Below, piece by piece: positions 1-12,309 of a stretch of DNA of 64,000 nt. The stretch lies in contig CAYSBR010000004.1 in NCBI GenBank assembly GCA_964429385.1, positions 1 to 64,000 of the forward strand, read 5' to 3'. Under the pieces are notes generated by a model. It was not told where the DNA came from and made no database searches. It saw only the letters and a program-made list of their open reading frames with translations. Position 1 is the first letter of the stretch. Every line of letters begins with the position of its first letter. Origin of the DNA: UBA2377 sp964429385. Its GTDB lineage: Bacteria > Verrucomicrobiota > Verrucomicrobiia > Opitutales > Opitutaceae. The position numbers were made by a program, and so were the translations under genes.

Positions 1-637
1 GGTTGGGGGCGAAGCCGCCTTCATCGCCGACAGCGGTGGAGAGGCCCTTGGCCTTGAGAACCTTCTTGAGGGAGTGGAAGACCTCGGCTCCGGCGCGGAG
101 CGCCTCGGAGAACGTGTTGAAGTTCCGCGGGACGATCATGAACTCCTGGAAGTCGATGGGGGCGTCGGAGTGCGCACCGCCGTTCATGATGTTCATGAGG
201 GGCACGGGGAGGACCTTAGCATTGGGGCCGCCGAGGTATTTGTAGAGGGGCTGGTTGAGGGCGGCGGCGGCGGCTTTGGCGGTGGCCATGGAAACGCCGA
301 GGATGGCGTTGGCGCCGAGCTTCGACTTGGTCTTGGTGCCGTCGAGCTTGAGCATGGCGCGGTCCACGCCGAGCTGGTCCTGCGCATCGTAGCCGATGAG
401 GGCGGGGGCGATCGTGCCTTTCACGTTGCCCACGGCCTTGAGGGTGCCTTTGCCGAGGTAGCGCTTCTTGTCTCCATCGCGAAGCTCGATGGCTTCGTGC
501 TCGCCGGTGGAGGCGCCGGAGGGCACGGCGGCGCGGCCGAGGTGGCCGGAGGCGAGTTTGACGTCAACTTCGACCGTGGGGTTGCCGCGGGAGTCGATGA
601 TTTCACGTGCAGTGATGGCAGCGATGGTGGTGTTCAT
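1..637 (-). CDS. eno: Enolase, 5' part (runs off left edge)
   Basis: Converts 2-phosphoglycerate to phosphoenolpyruvate in glycolysis, in the cytoplasm. About 212 N-terminal residues are visible from an ATG at 637, starting MNTTIAAITAREIIDSRGNP. Family landmarks in order are SRGNPTVEVDV near residue 15, GANAILGVSMA near 107, MNIMNGGAHSD near 149 and GDEGGFAPN at the window edge, which supplies the catalytic-loop glutamate region. The C-terminal barrel with the catalytic lysine lies outside the window. The ankyrin-variant gene lies upstream on the same strand, 166 bp away, so enolase probably has its own promoter in that gap. Identification is secure; the gene is cut by the window, not broken. 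Confidence 0.97.
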   Translation of the reverse strand, partial: MNTTIAAITAREIIDSRGNPTVEVDVKLASGHLGRAAVPSGASTGEHEAIELRDGDKKRYLGKGTLKAVGNVKGTIAPALIGYDAQDQLGVDRAMLKLDGTKTKSKLGANAILGVSMATAKAAAAALNQPLYKYLGGPNAKVLPVPLMNIMNGGAHSDAPIDFQEFMIVPRNFNTFSEALRAGAEVFHSLKKVLKAKGLSTAVGDEGGFAPN

Positions 638-803
638 TGATAAAATGGGGAGCCAGTGAACAAAACCGACGCCCCCGGGGGAAGACGAAAGTGCGTCAAC
701 CTGTGCCGGCCGGCCTGCGGGCAAGGAAGCCTGTGCGTGCCCTCTTGGTCTGCCTTCGCCGGCTTGGGCCCTTGTTTACCGGTGCTTCCGCCGATGCCGC
801 TCC

Positions 804-1823
804 TCAGGCGAAGGGGGGGCGGGACAACCCGAGCTTAAGCGCGACGCGCTGCAGTGGGCCGGGAGGCTTGGGGCGGAGGGAGGGCGGGACTTGCTCGATG
901 GAGCCGCGATCAAGGGCGAGCCGACCCACAGTCAGACCGTCGTAGTTGCGGACGTTGAGCAGGGATTCATCGAACAGCGAAAGGGGGATCTGGTCGAGGT
1001 GGCTTTCGTAGGCCGCCGCGTGGAGGGGGGTGTCGCCGTTGTCGTTGCGGGTGAGTAGGAGTTGGCGGGTGAGCTGGCCGGCGGGGATGTGCCGGAGCTG
1101 GCCGGTCTCGGCGGCGGCATGGATGGCGGTGAAGCCCGACTTGCTGGCGATAGAGAGGTTTTCGGGGGTGAGGAACTCCGCAGGAACCTGCCCGAGGTGG
1201 CCTGCGATGGCGGCGGCATGAAAAACAGTGTCGCCGGAATTGGTGGTCTCGCGGAGGGCGGCAGTGGTCAGAAATTCCGGAGCGAGCTGGTGCAGGTGGC
1301 CGTTGAGGGCGGCGACGTGCAGGACGGTTTCCCCGCCGATATTTTTTTGGACGAGGGCCGTGGCGGTGAGTTGTGCCGAGGGAAACCGGTCGAGCGTGCC
1401 GTTTTCCGCGGCTTCATGGAGGAGCGTGTTGCCGAGATCGGTCCGCGTGGTGAAGAGATCGTCGGTCAGCAGCGCGGCGGGGATCTGCCCAAGGTGGCCA
1501 TGGGCGGCGGCGACATGAAAGACGGTATAGCCGGAATTGCTGCGCAGCGAAAGGGTGCCGGCATTGAGCAAAGCGGGCGGAATCTGGTCGAGATGCCCGC
1601 CGAGGGCGGCGTGGTGAATGGGGGTGTACCCGAGGTCGTTTTTAAGGGAAAGAGCCTCAAGTGTGAGGAAGGCCGGCGGGATTTGATTGAGGTGACCGTA
1701 TTTGGCCGCGCTGTGCAGAGGAGTGTTGCCGGCGGCATTGCGCGCCGTGAGCCCCGCGAGCGTGAGCACGGGGCCACCGAGAGACCCTTCGCGGGCGGCG
1801 GTATGCAAATCCAAGTTCTTCAT
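804..1823 (-). CDS. Ankyrin-variant repeat protein
   Basis: A 339-residue protein made almost entirely of 33-residue repeats. The repeats begin at residues 32, 65, 98, 131, 164, 197, 230, 263 and 296, each opening with a G-x-T-x-x-H-x-A-A box typical of ankyrin helix 1. The second half of each repeat departs from the textbook ankyrin: it reads roughly GHLxQIPxxLLT followed by a short polar loop, in place of the VVxLLLxxGADxN pattern. The last repeat is degenerate (GLTVGRLAL). There is no signal peptide or membrane segment, so it is likely cytoplasmic and protein-binding; the partner is unknown. It starts at an ATG, with a response regulator divergent 132 bp away and enolase downstream. Confidence 0.85.
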   Translation of the reverse strand: MKNLDLHTAAREGSLGGPVLTLAGLTARNAAGNTPLHSAAKYGHLNQIPPAFLTLEALSLKNDLGYTPIHHAALGGHLDQIPPALLNAGTLSLRSNSGYTVFHVAAAHGHLGQIPAALLTDDLFTTRTDLGNTLLHEAAENGTLDRFPSAQLTATALVQKNIGGETVLHVAALNGHLHQLAPEFLTTAALRETTNSGDTVFHAAAIAGHLGQVPAEFLTPENLSIASKSGFTAIHAAAETGQLRHIPAGQLTRQLLLTRNDNGDTPLHAAAYESHLDQIPLSLFDESLLNVRNYDGLTVGRLALDRGSIEQVPPSLRPKPPGPLQRVALKLGLSRPPFA

Positions 1824-1955
1824 GTCGTTAGAACTCCCGCTGCAGAAGATTACTTCGGACAGGCGGAAGCAATCTCAAAGCGAACGAGGACGATGCGGTT
1901 ATGGCATTGAATGGGTTTGCCAATCCGAAATACGGGCTGCACAACGCATTGACCC

Positions 1956-2381
1956 ATGAATGCCGCTGATGCCCATACGGAGGCCGCCGCTCCGAACAAG
2001 GATGCCATCCTGCTGATCGATGACGAGAAGCCGTTGCTGGAGGTCTTCGAGCTGGCGCTGTCCCCTTATTTTGAGGTGACGCTGGCCAACTCGGTGCGGG
2101 AGGCGGAGTTTGCCCTGCACAAGCGGACGTTCAAAGTGGTCGTGGCGGATCACCTGATGCCGGGCGGCAATGGCATGAGCTTTCTGGTGCGGGCGCGGGA
2201 GGAATATCCGCACATGCAGCGCATCCTGGTGACCGGCTACATGAAGCCCGAGATGCTTTTGCGCAGCGTCAACGAGGCGGGGCTATTCCGCTATCTGCTC
2301 AAGCCGGTTTCCGTGGCGGAGTTGGTGCGCATCGTGCAGGAAGCCGCAAAGGCGCATGATGTGAGCCTGGCGGGCGGGTGA
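1956..2381 (+). CDS. Orphan response regulator (receiver only)
   Basis: A 141-residue single receiver domain. The acidic pair is D21-D22, the phosphoacceptor is D64 in VVVADHLMP, the switch threonine is T92 in LVTGYM and the conserved lysine is K115 in YLLKPVS, so the phosphorylation site is complete. There is no output domain, which suggests it acts by protein-protein contact or in a phosphorelay. No kinase gene is adjacent; the nearest sensor kinase in this window is near 40 kb. About 18 N-terminal residues precede the fold. It runs convergent with uvrA, whose stop lies 13 bp beyond. The YLLKPV end resembles receivers of RpfG/HD-GYP-type regulators, but that output domain is absent. Confidence 0.9.
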   Translation: MNAADAHTEAAAPNKDAILLIDDEKPLLEVFELALSPYFEVTLANSVREAEFALHKRTFKVVVADHLMPGGNGMSFLVRAREEYPHMQRILVTGYMKPEMLLRSVNEAGLFRYLLKPVSVAELVRIVQEAAKAHDVSLAGG

Positions 2382-2394
2382 GAGGCGCGACCGG

Positions 2395-8187
<5,793 letters not shown>

Positions 8188-8224
8188 GGCGATGACGAAG
8201 TGCAGGCGGATCGGGAATGCAACC

Positions 8225-8267
8225 AGTGATCAGGCTTCGATCACTTCTGCTGACAGGACGCTGTCAG
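8225..8267. repeat. Two adjacent short hairpins between uvrA and the DeoR gene
   Basis: AGTGATC (8225-8231) pairs with GATCACT (8239-8245), and CTGACAG (8250-8256) pairs with CTGTCAG (8261-8267). Both are 7-bp perfect stems in the 91-bp gap. Neither is followed by a T run on either strand, so they are not standard terminators. They could attenuate read-through from the regulator into uvrA, or stabilise mRNA ends. Confidence 0.5.
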
Positions 8268-8278
8268 GAACGCCTTTT

Positions 8279-9058
8279 TCACGAACGGCTTTGGCGGCCG
8301 GTCAGGGTGAGGCGGGCGCCGGCGGTCTGGATGGCCCGGACGACGGAGGGCGTGGGGCGGACGTCGGTGACAATGGTGAAGGCCTGCTCGAAGGGAGTCG
8401 TGAGGCTGAGGGCCTTTCGCCCGAATTTTGAGTTGTCGAGGGCGAAGATGGTGCGTTCGGCGGCGGCGATCATCTTGCGCTGGGCGGAGACGATGAGGGA
8501 GTTGTGATTCCACACGCCGTTTTCCGTGATGCCGGCGCCACCGAGGATGGCGAGATCGGCATGCACCTGGCCGAGGGATTCCTCGCACATCGGGCCGAGC
8601 ACGACGCCCAGGCGGTTGTAGATGCTGCCGCCGGTGACGATGGTCTCGACGCTGCCGACTTCGCTGAAGAGCGAGGCGACGGGCAGGGAGTTGGTGATGA
8701 CTTGCAGGCGTTTGTCCACAAGGAGGCGGGCCACGGCGTAGGTGGTGCTGCCGCCGTCGAGGATGACGGTCATGCCGGGTTGCACCTCGCGCGCGACCAG
8801 GCTGGCGATGGCGAACTTTTCGTCGGGGTGTCGCTGGTTGCGGGCGATGAAGTCGTATTCCTGGGCGACGGCATCCTGTTCGACAAGCGAAGCGCCGCCG
8901 TGGTGGCGGCGCACAATGCCGGCGGCTTCAAGCTGGTCCAGGGCGCGGCGGACGGTCGATAGGGAGCCGCTGAAGCGCGTCGCCAAGGTATGGAGATCGG
9001 CGTATTTGTGTTCGCGGATGTGGCGGGCGATGAGATCGACGCGTTGTTTGTTGGTCAT
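8279..9058 (-). CDS. DeoR-family transcriptional regulator
   Basis: A 259-residue DNA-binding regulator of carbohydrate genes. The N-terminal winged helix covers about residues 1-60, with the recognition region LSTVRRALDQLEAAGIVRRHHGG. The C-terminal DeoR sensor domain of the phosphosugar-isomerase fold follows, with the typical DGGSTTYAVARLL loop near residue 99 and ALDNSKFGRKAL near 220. I chose the ATG at 9058 (MTNKQRVDLIARHI) because it matches the usual DeoR start; the open frame continues upstream but that part overlaps the glycosyltransferase and looks non-coding. Likely effector is a phosphorylated sugar. No sugar catabolic operon is directly attached, so the target is unknown. Confidence 0.9.
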   Translation of the reverse strand: MTNKQRVDLIARHIREHKYADLHTLATRFSGSLSTVRRALDQLEAAGIVRRHHGGASLVEQDAVAQEYDFIARNQRHPDEKFAIASLVAREVQPGMTVILDGGSTTYAVARLLVDKRLQVITNSLPVASLFSEVGSVETIVTGGSIYNRLGVVLGPMCEESLGQVHADLAILGGAGITENGVWNHNSLIVSAQRKMIAAAERTIFALDNSKFGRKALSLTTPFEQAFTIVTDVRPTPSVVRAIQTAGARLTLTGRQSRS

Positions 9059-9066
9059 CGAAAAAA

Positions 9067-10182
9067 TCAGGAGCGGATGGGGGCGGGGGGCGGGGCGGCA
9101 GGGGAGGTGAGACGGATAAACAGTTCGAGGTGCCGCTGGATCTGCTGGGGAGCGTCGAAGGTTTCCCGCGCATACCGGCGTGCACGCACGCGGCGCGCGG
9201 GATCGGGGATGGCGAAATCCAGGATCGCCGCGCGAAAGGCGTCGTGCTGGCCGCGGGGAATGACGGCGCCGGTATCGCCGGGGATGAAGCATTCGGCCAC
9301 GCCCTGCGCCGCGCTGGCGACCGCCGGCAGGCCGTGGGCCTGGGCTTCGATGAGGAAGTTGGAAAGGGATTCGCTCCAGGAGGCATGCACCGCGAGGTCG
9401 GCGGCCGCGTAGAGGGGAGCGGGATAGGATTGGAAACCGGTGAATTTTACGCGGGCGGTGAGACCAAGGCGGCGGGCAAGGCGCGCGCACCCGGCGCGGG
9501 CCGGTCCTTCTCCGGCCAGCCAGAGTTGCCAGTCAAAATCGCGCGGGAGTCCGGCGGCGATCCGGATGAGCTCGCGCTGGTTTTTCTCCGGCCGAAACAT
9601 GGCGACGTTGAGCAAAACCGTCGTGGCGGCGGTGGCGCCGTGGGCGGAGCGGAGGCTGTCGTTGCGCGCCGGTGCCGAAATGGGCGGGAAAACGAGCGGA
9701 TTGTGGATGACGGTGATTTTTTCCGCCGGGAGCCGGTAGTCGTGAACCAGCGTGCTCTTGGCGGCTTCGCTGTTGGCGATGATGTGGCGGACCTGACGCA
9801 AGGAGAGGCGTAAAAGCCAGGGGAGATGTTTGCCGGTGCGCATCGTGCCGATCACCGCGAGATTGGGCCAGCGATCCCGGGTTTCCTTGACGAGGCCCTG
9901 GCCGTAGCAGTTGGCCATCCGGCCCATGCAAAGAATCAGGTCGGGCGGCTGGCGTTCGATCTGGCGGATCAGCCCCGGGGCAAACCAGTCGAGGCGGGTG
10001 TCGAATGATTGGAGACTGCGCCAGGTGACGGTGGGTGAAAGGGTGCCGGCCAGCGTGCCGCCGGGGCGGAAGGTGAGCAGGGTGACGGCATGCCCCGCCT
10101 CGGCGGCGGCGTTGGCCAGGAGCACGGTCTGCCGCTCGGTGCCGCCGTTGCGGAGGTGGTCCTGGATTAGAAGTATTTTCAT
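9067..10182 (-). CDS. Glycosyltransferase, GT4 type
   Basis: A 371-residue GT-B fold glycosyltransferase that transfers a nucleotide-activated sugar to an unknown acceptor. The N-terminal domain opens MKILLIQDHLRNGGTERQ, with the glycine-rich loop of the acceptor domain. The C-terminal domain has MFRPEKNQRELI, a donor-binding EGPARAG region, and the EAQAHGLPAVAS segment that carries the nucleotide-sugar-binding acid. There is no signal peptide or membrane helix; it is probably a cytoplasmic or membrane-peripheral enzyme of envelope polysaccharide synthesis. The ATG at 10182 is preferred over a longer frame that adds 19 atypical residues. It ends 8 bp before the DeoR-type gene, so the two are probably cotranscribed. 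No polysaccharide cluster surrounds it. Confidence 0.88.
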   Translation of the reverse strand: MKILLIQDHLRNGGTERQTVLLANAAAEAGHAVTLLTFRPGGTLAGTLSPTVTWRSLQSFDTRLDWFAPGLIRQIERQPPDLILCMGRMANCYGQGLVKETRDRWPNLAVIGTMRTGKHLPWLLRLSLRQVRHIIANSEAAKSTLVHDYRLPAEKITVIHNPLVFPPISAPARNDSLRSAHGATAATTVLLNVAMFRPEKNQRELIRIAAGLPRDFDWQLWLAGEGPARAGCARLARRLGLTARVKFTGFQSYPAPLYAAADLAVHASWSESLSNFLIEAQAHGLPAVASAAQGVAECFIPGDTGAVIPRGQHDAFRAAILDFAIPDPARRVRARRYARETFDAPQQIQRHLELFIRLTSPAAPPPAPIRS

Positions 10183-10218
10183 TGCCTGACGGGACGCAGC
10201 GGGGGAGCCTAGGCGAAG

Positions 10219-10629
10219 ATGAATTCCCCGATTTTGCAACTGCTGCTGCGTTGGGCCGTGCTGGCGATCGGCGTGATGCTTTCGACGAAGGTGATCCCGG
10301 GCATCGGATATGACGACGGCACGACGTTGCTGATCGTGGTGCTGCTGCTGAGTTTCCTCAACGTCATCCTCAAGCCGCTGCTGGTTTTGTTCACATTGCC
10401 GTTCATCGTGCTGACGATGGGGTTGGGTATGATCGTGATCAATGCCTTGTTGTTCATGCTGGTCGGCAAACTGGTGACAGGGTTTGAGGTGGCCGGCTTC
10501 TGGTCGGCGCTGGGGGGCGCGTTGATCGTGAGCGTGACCAATTTTGTGTTCACCCGCCTGTTGTCCGGACCGTCCCCGCGTTCACGGGGCCAGGCGCCGC
10601 GGAAGCGGGATGACGTCATTGATATCTGA
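10219..10629 (+). CDS. Phage-holin-like / YvlD family membrane protein
   Basis: A 136-residue inner-membrane protein with four predicted hydrophobic segments at about residues 7-25, 36-57, 60-84 and 92-112, and a basic, polar C-terminus. The pattern LLLRWAVLAIGV, followed by FLNVILKPLLVLFTLPF and LGMIVINALLFMLVGKL, is that of the YvlD/'phage holin family' (mycobacteriophage_4 TM) proteins. These are common bacterial chromosomal genes; the holin label is historical and no lysis function is implied. It is divergent from the glycosyltransferase by 36 bp and followed after 104 bp by lpdA. In Bacillus, YvlD relatives belong to envelope-stress operons. Function here is unknown. Confidence 0.85.
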   Translation: MNSPILQLLLRWAVLAIGVMLSTKVIPGIGYDDGTTLLIVVLLLSFLNVILKPLLVLFTLPFIVLTMGLGMIVINALLFMLVGKLVTGFEVAGFWSALGGALIVSVTNFVFTRLLSGPSPRSRGQAPRKRDDVIDI

Positions 10630-10733
10630 GCGCGGAGCACGCAGGCGGACCGGCTGGCGACCGTCCGCCGGTTTTGAATTTGACGGGGCGCGCGGGTGTG
10701 CGAGCGTCTGGGCCAAAGTTCATATAAATCACC

Positions 10734-12131
10734 ATGGCTGAATCCACTGAATACGATCTGGTTGTCATCGGCGGCGGTCCCGCGGGTTATGCGGGGGCGA
10801 TCCGCGCCGGGCAGCTGGGCAAGAAGGTTGCCTGCATTGAAATGGAACGTGCGGGCGGCACCTGTCTCAACTGGGGCTGCATCCCGACAAAGGCGCTGCT
10901 CAAAAGCGCCGACCTGTATCAGAAATTCAAGAAAGCCGAGGTCTATGGCCTGAGCGCCAAGGAAGTATCCTTTGATTTCGCCAAGGTGATGGAGCGCTCC
11001 CGGGGCGTGGCCGGCCAGATGGCGAAGGGGATCGAGTTTCTCTTTCGCAAGAACAAGGTCGAATACTTCGTGGGGCGCGCGACGGTGGCGAAGGCCGATG
11101 CGGTTGCGATCACCGAGGGTGAGCACAAGGGGAAGACCCTGCGGGCGAAAAACATCCTGATCGCGACCGGTTGCCGCATGCGGCCGATCCCCGGTCTCGA
11201 GTACGACGGGAAACGCGTGATGACCTCGCGCGAGGCGCTGGCCAATACGACGCTGCCGAAATCGGTCGTCATTGTCGGCGCAGGGGCGATCGGTGTGGAA
11301 TTCGCCTATTTCTACAACGCTTTCGGGGCGAAAGTGACCCTTGTTGAGATGCTGCCGCAGATCCTGCCGGTCGAGGACGAGGAAGTGGCGAAGACATTGC
11401 AGCGCTCCTTTGAGAAGCAGGGCATCGCCGTCCACACCGGGACCAAGTGCGAAAATTTCCGCGTGGGCAAAAGCTCCGTGAAGCTTGACCTCGTGGCGGG
11501 CGAAAAAAAGACCGAGGTGGAGGCCGATCTGCTGCTCTCCGCCATCGGCGTGGTGGCCAACATCGAAGGCGTGATCGCGCCCGAGCTGAAGGTGGAGCTG
11601 GATCGCAACTACGTGAAGGTGGGCGATGATTACCAGACCAACGTGAAAGGGATCTACGCGGCCGGCGACATCATCGGACCTCCGTGGCTGGCCCATGTGG
11701 CGACCTATGAGGCCGTGAGCGCCGTCAACGGCATATTCGGTCACGGCACGCCAAAGCGCGTGAAAGACTTCCCGGGCTGCACCTACTGCCAGCCGCAGGT
11801 GGCCAGCACCGGCCTCACCGAAAAGGCGGCGAAGGACAAGGGGCTCAACTACAAGGTGGGCAAGTTTCCGTTCACCGCTTCGGGCAAGGCTGTGGCCTCG
11901 GCCGAGAGCGAGGGTTTTGTGAAGGTGATCACGGATGCCAAGACCGGCGAGATCTACGGCGCCCACATTCTCGGCAGCGAGGCGACGGAACTGATCGCGG
12001 AATACAGCCTCGCGATGACCTTGGAAGCGACGGTGGAGGAGATTCACCAGACGATCCATGCGCACCCGACGCTGAGCGAGGCGAACATGGAGGCTTCGGC
12101 CGCGGCGCTGGGCGAAGCGATCCATATCTGA
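10734..12131 (+). CDS. lpdA: Dihydrolipoyl dehydrogenase
   Basis: E3 flavoprotein (465 residues) that reoxidises dihydrolipoamide with NAD+ in 2-oxoacid dehydrogenase complexes and in the glycine cleavage system. Visible features: FAD-binding GGGPAGYAGAIRAGQ near residue 13, redox-active disulfide C44/C49 in GGTCLNWGCIPTK, NAD-binding GAGAIGVEFA near 181, second FAD motif YAAGDIIG near 308 and the C-terminal dimer-interface HAHPTLSE with the catalytic His-Glu pair near 442. No E1/E2 genes are adjacent, but gcvT-gcvH lie about 9 kb away, so this E3 may serve both roles. ATG start at 10734 has only a weak ribosome-binding site. tRNA-Arg follows. Confidence 0.96.
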   Translation: MAESTEYDLVVIGGGPAGYAGAIRAGQLGKKVACIEMERAGGTCLNWGCIPTKALLKSADLYQKFKKAEVYGLSAKEVSFDFAKVMERSRGVAGQMAKGIEFLFRKNKVEYFVGRATVAKADAVAITEGEHKGKTLRAKNILIATGCRMRPIPGLEYDGKRVMTSREALANTTLPKSVVIVGAGAIGVEFAYFYNAFGAKVTLVEMLPQILPVEDEEVAKTLQRSFEKQGIAVHTGTKCENFRVGKSSVKLDLVAGEKKTEVEADLLLSAIGVVANIEGVIAPELKVELDRNYVKVGDDYQTNVKGIYAAGDIIGPPWLAHVATYEAVSAVNGIFGHGTPKRVKDFPGCTYCQPQVASTGLTEKAAKDKGLNYKVGKFPFTASGKAVASAESEGFVKVITDAKTGEIYGAHILGSEATELIAEYSLAMTLEATVEEIHQTIHAHPTLSEANMEASAAALGEAIHI

Positions 12132-12200
12132 TTTTTTGCCGGGTGCGGCGCCGGAAACTGCTTGAAGCCGGCCGCGCCGCGCCTACTGCTAGGCCCTCGC

Positions 12201-12275
12201 GCTCCTGTAGCACAATGGATAGTGCACCGGTCTCCGAAGCCGGTGATGTGGGTTCGATTCCCGCCGGGAGCACCA
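12201..12275 (+). tRNA. tRNA-Arg (anticodon CCG)
   Basis: A complete cloverleaf with encoded CCA. The acceptor GCTCCTG pairs with CGGGAGC, with one T-G pair. The D arm is GCAC/GTGC, the anticodon stem CCGGT/GCCGG with loop CTCCGAA gives anticodon CCG for the CGG codon, and the T arm GTGGG/CCCGC has loop TTCGATT. The variable loop is 4 nt. It lies 69 bp after lpdA on the same strand. Confidence 0.96.
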
Positions 12276-12309
12276 GCCTTCGCTCTGTTGTATGAGCCGG
12301 TAAGAGAAG

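Noticed and set aside
10219..10629. Phage lysis cassette
   Set aside because: The holin label is a family name for widespread chromosomal membrane proteins; no endolysin or phage gene is adjacent.
12201..12309. Genomic-island attachment site at the tRNA-Arg 3' end
   Set aside because: No integrase and no repeat of the tRNA 3' end were found in the window.
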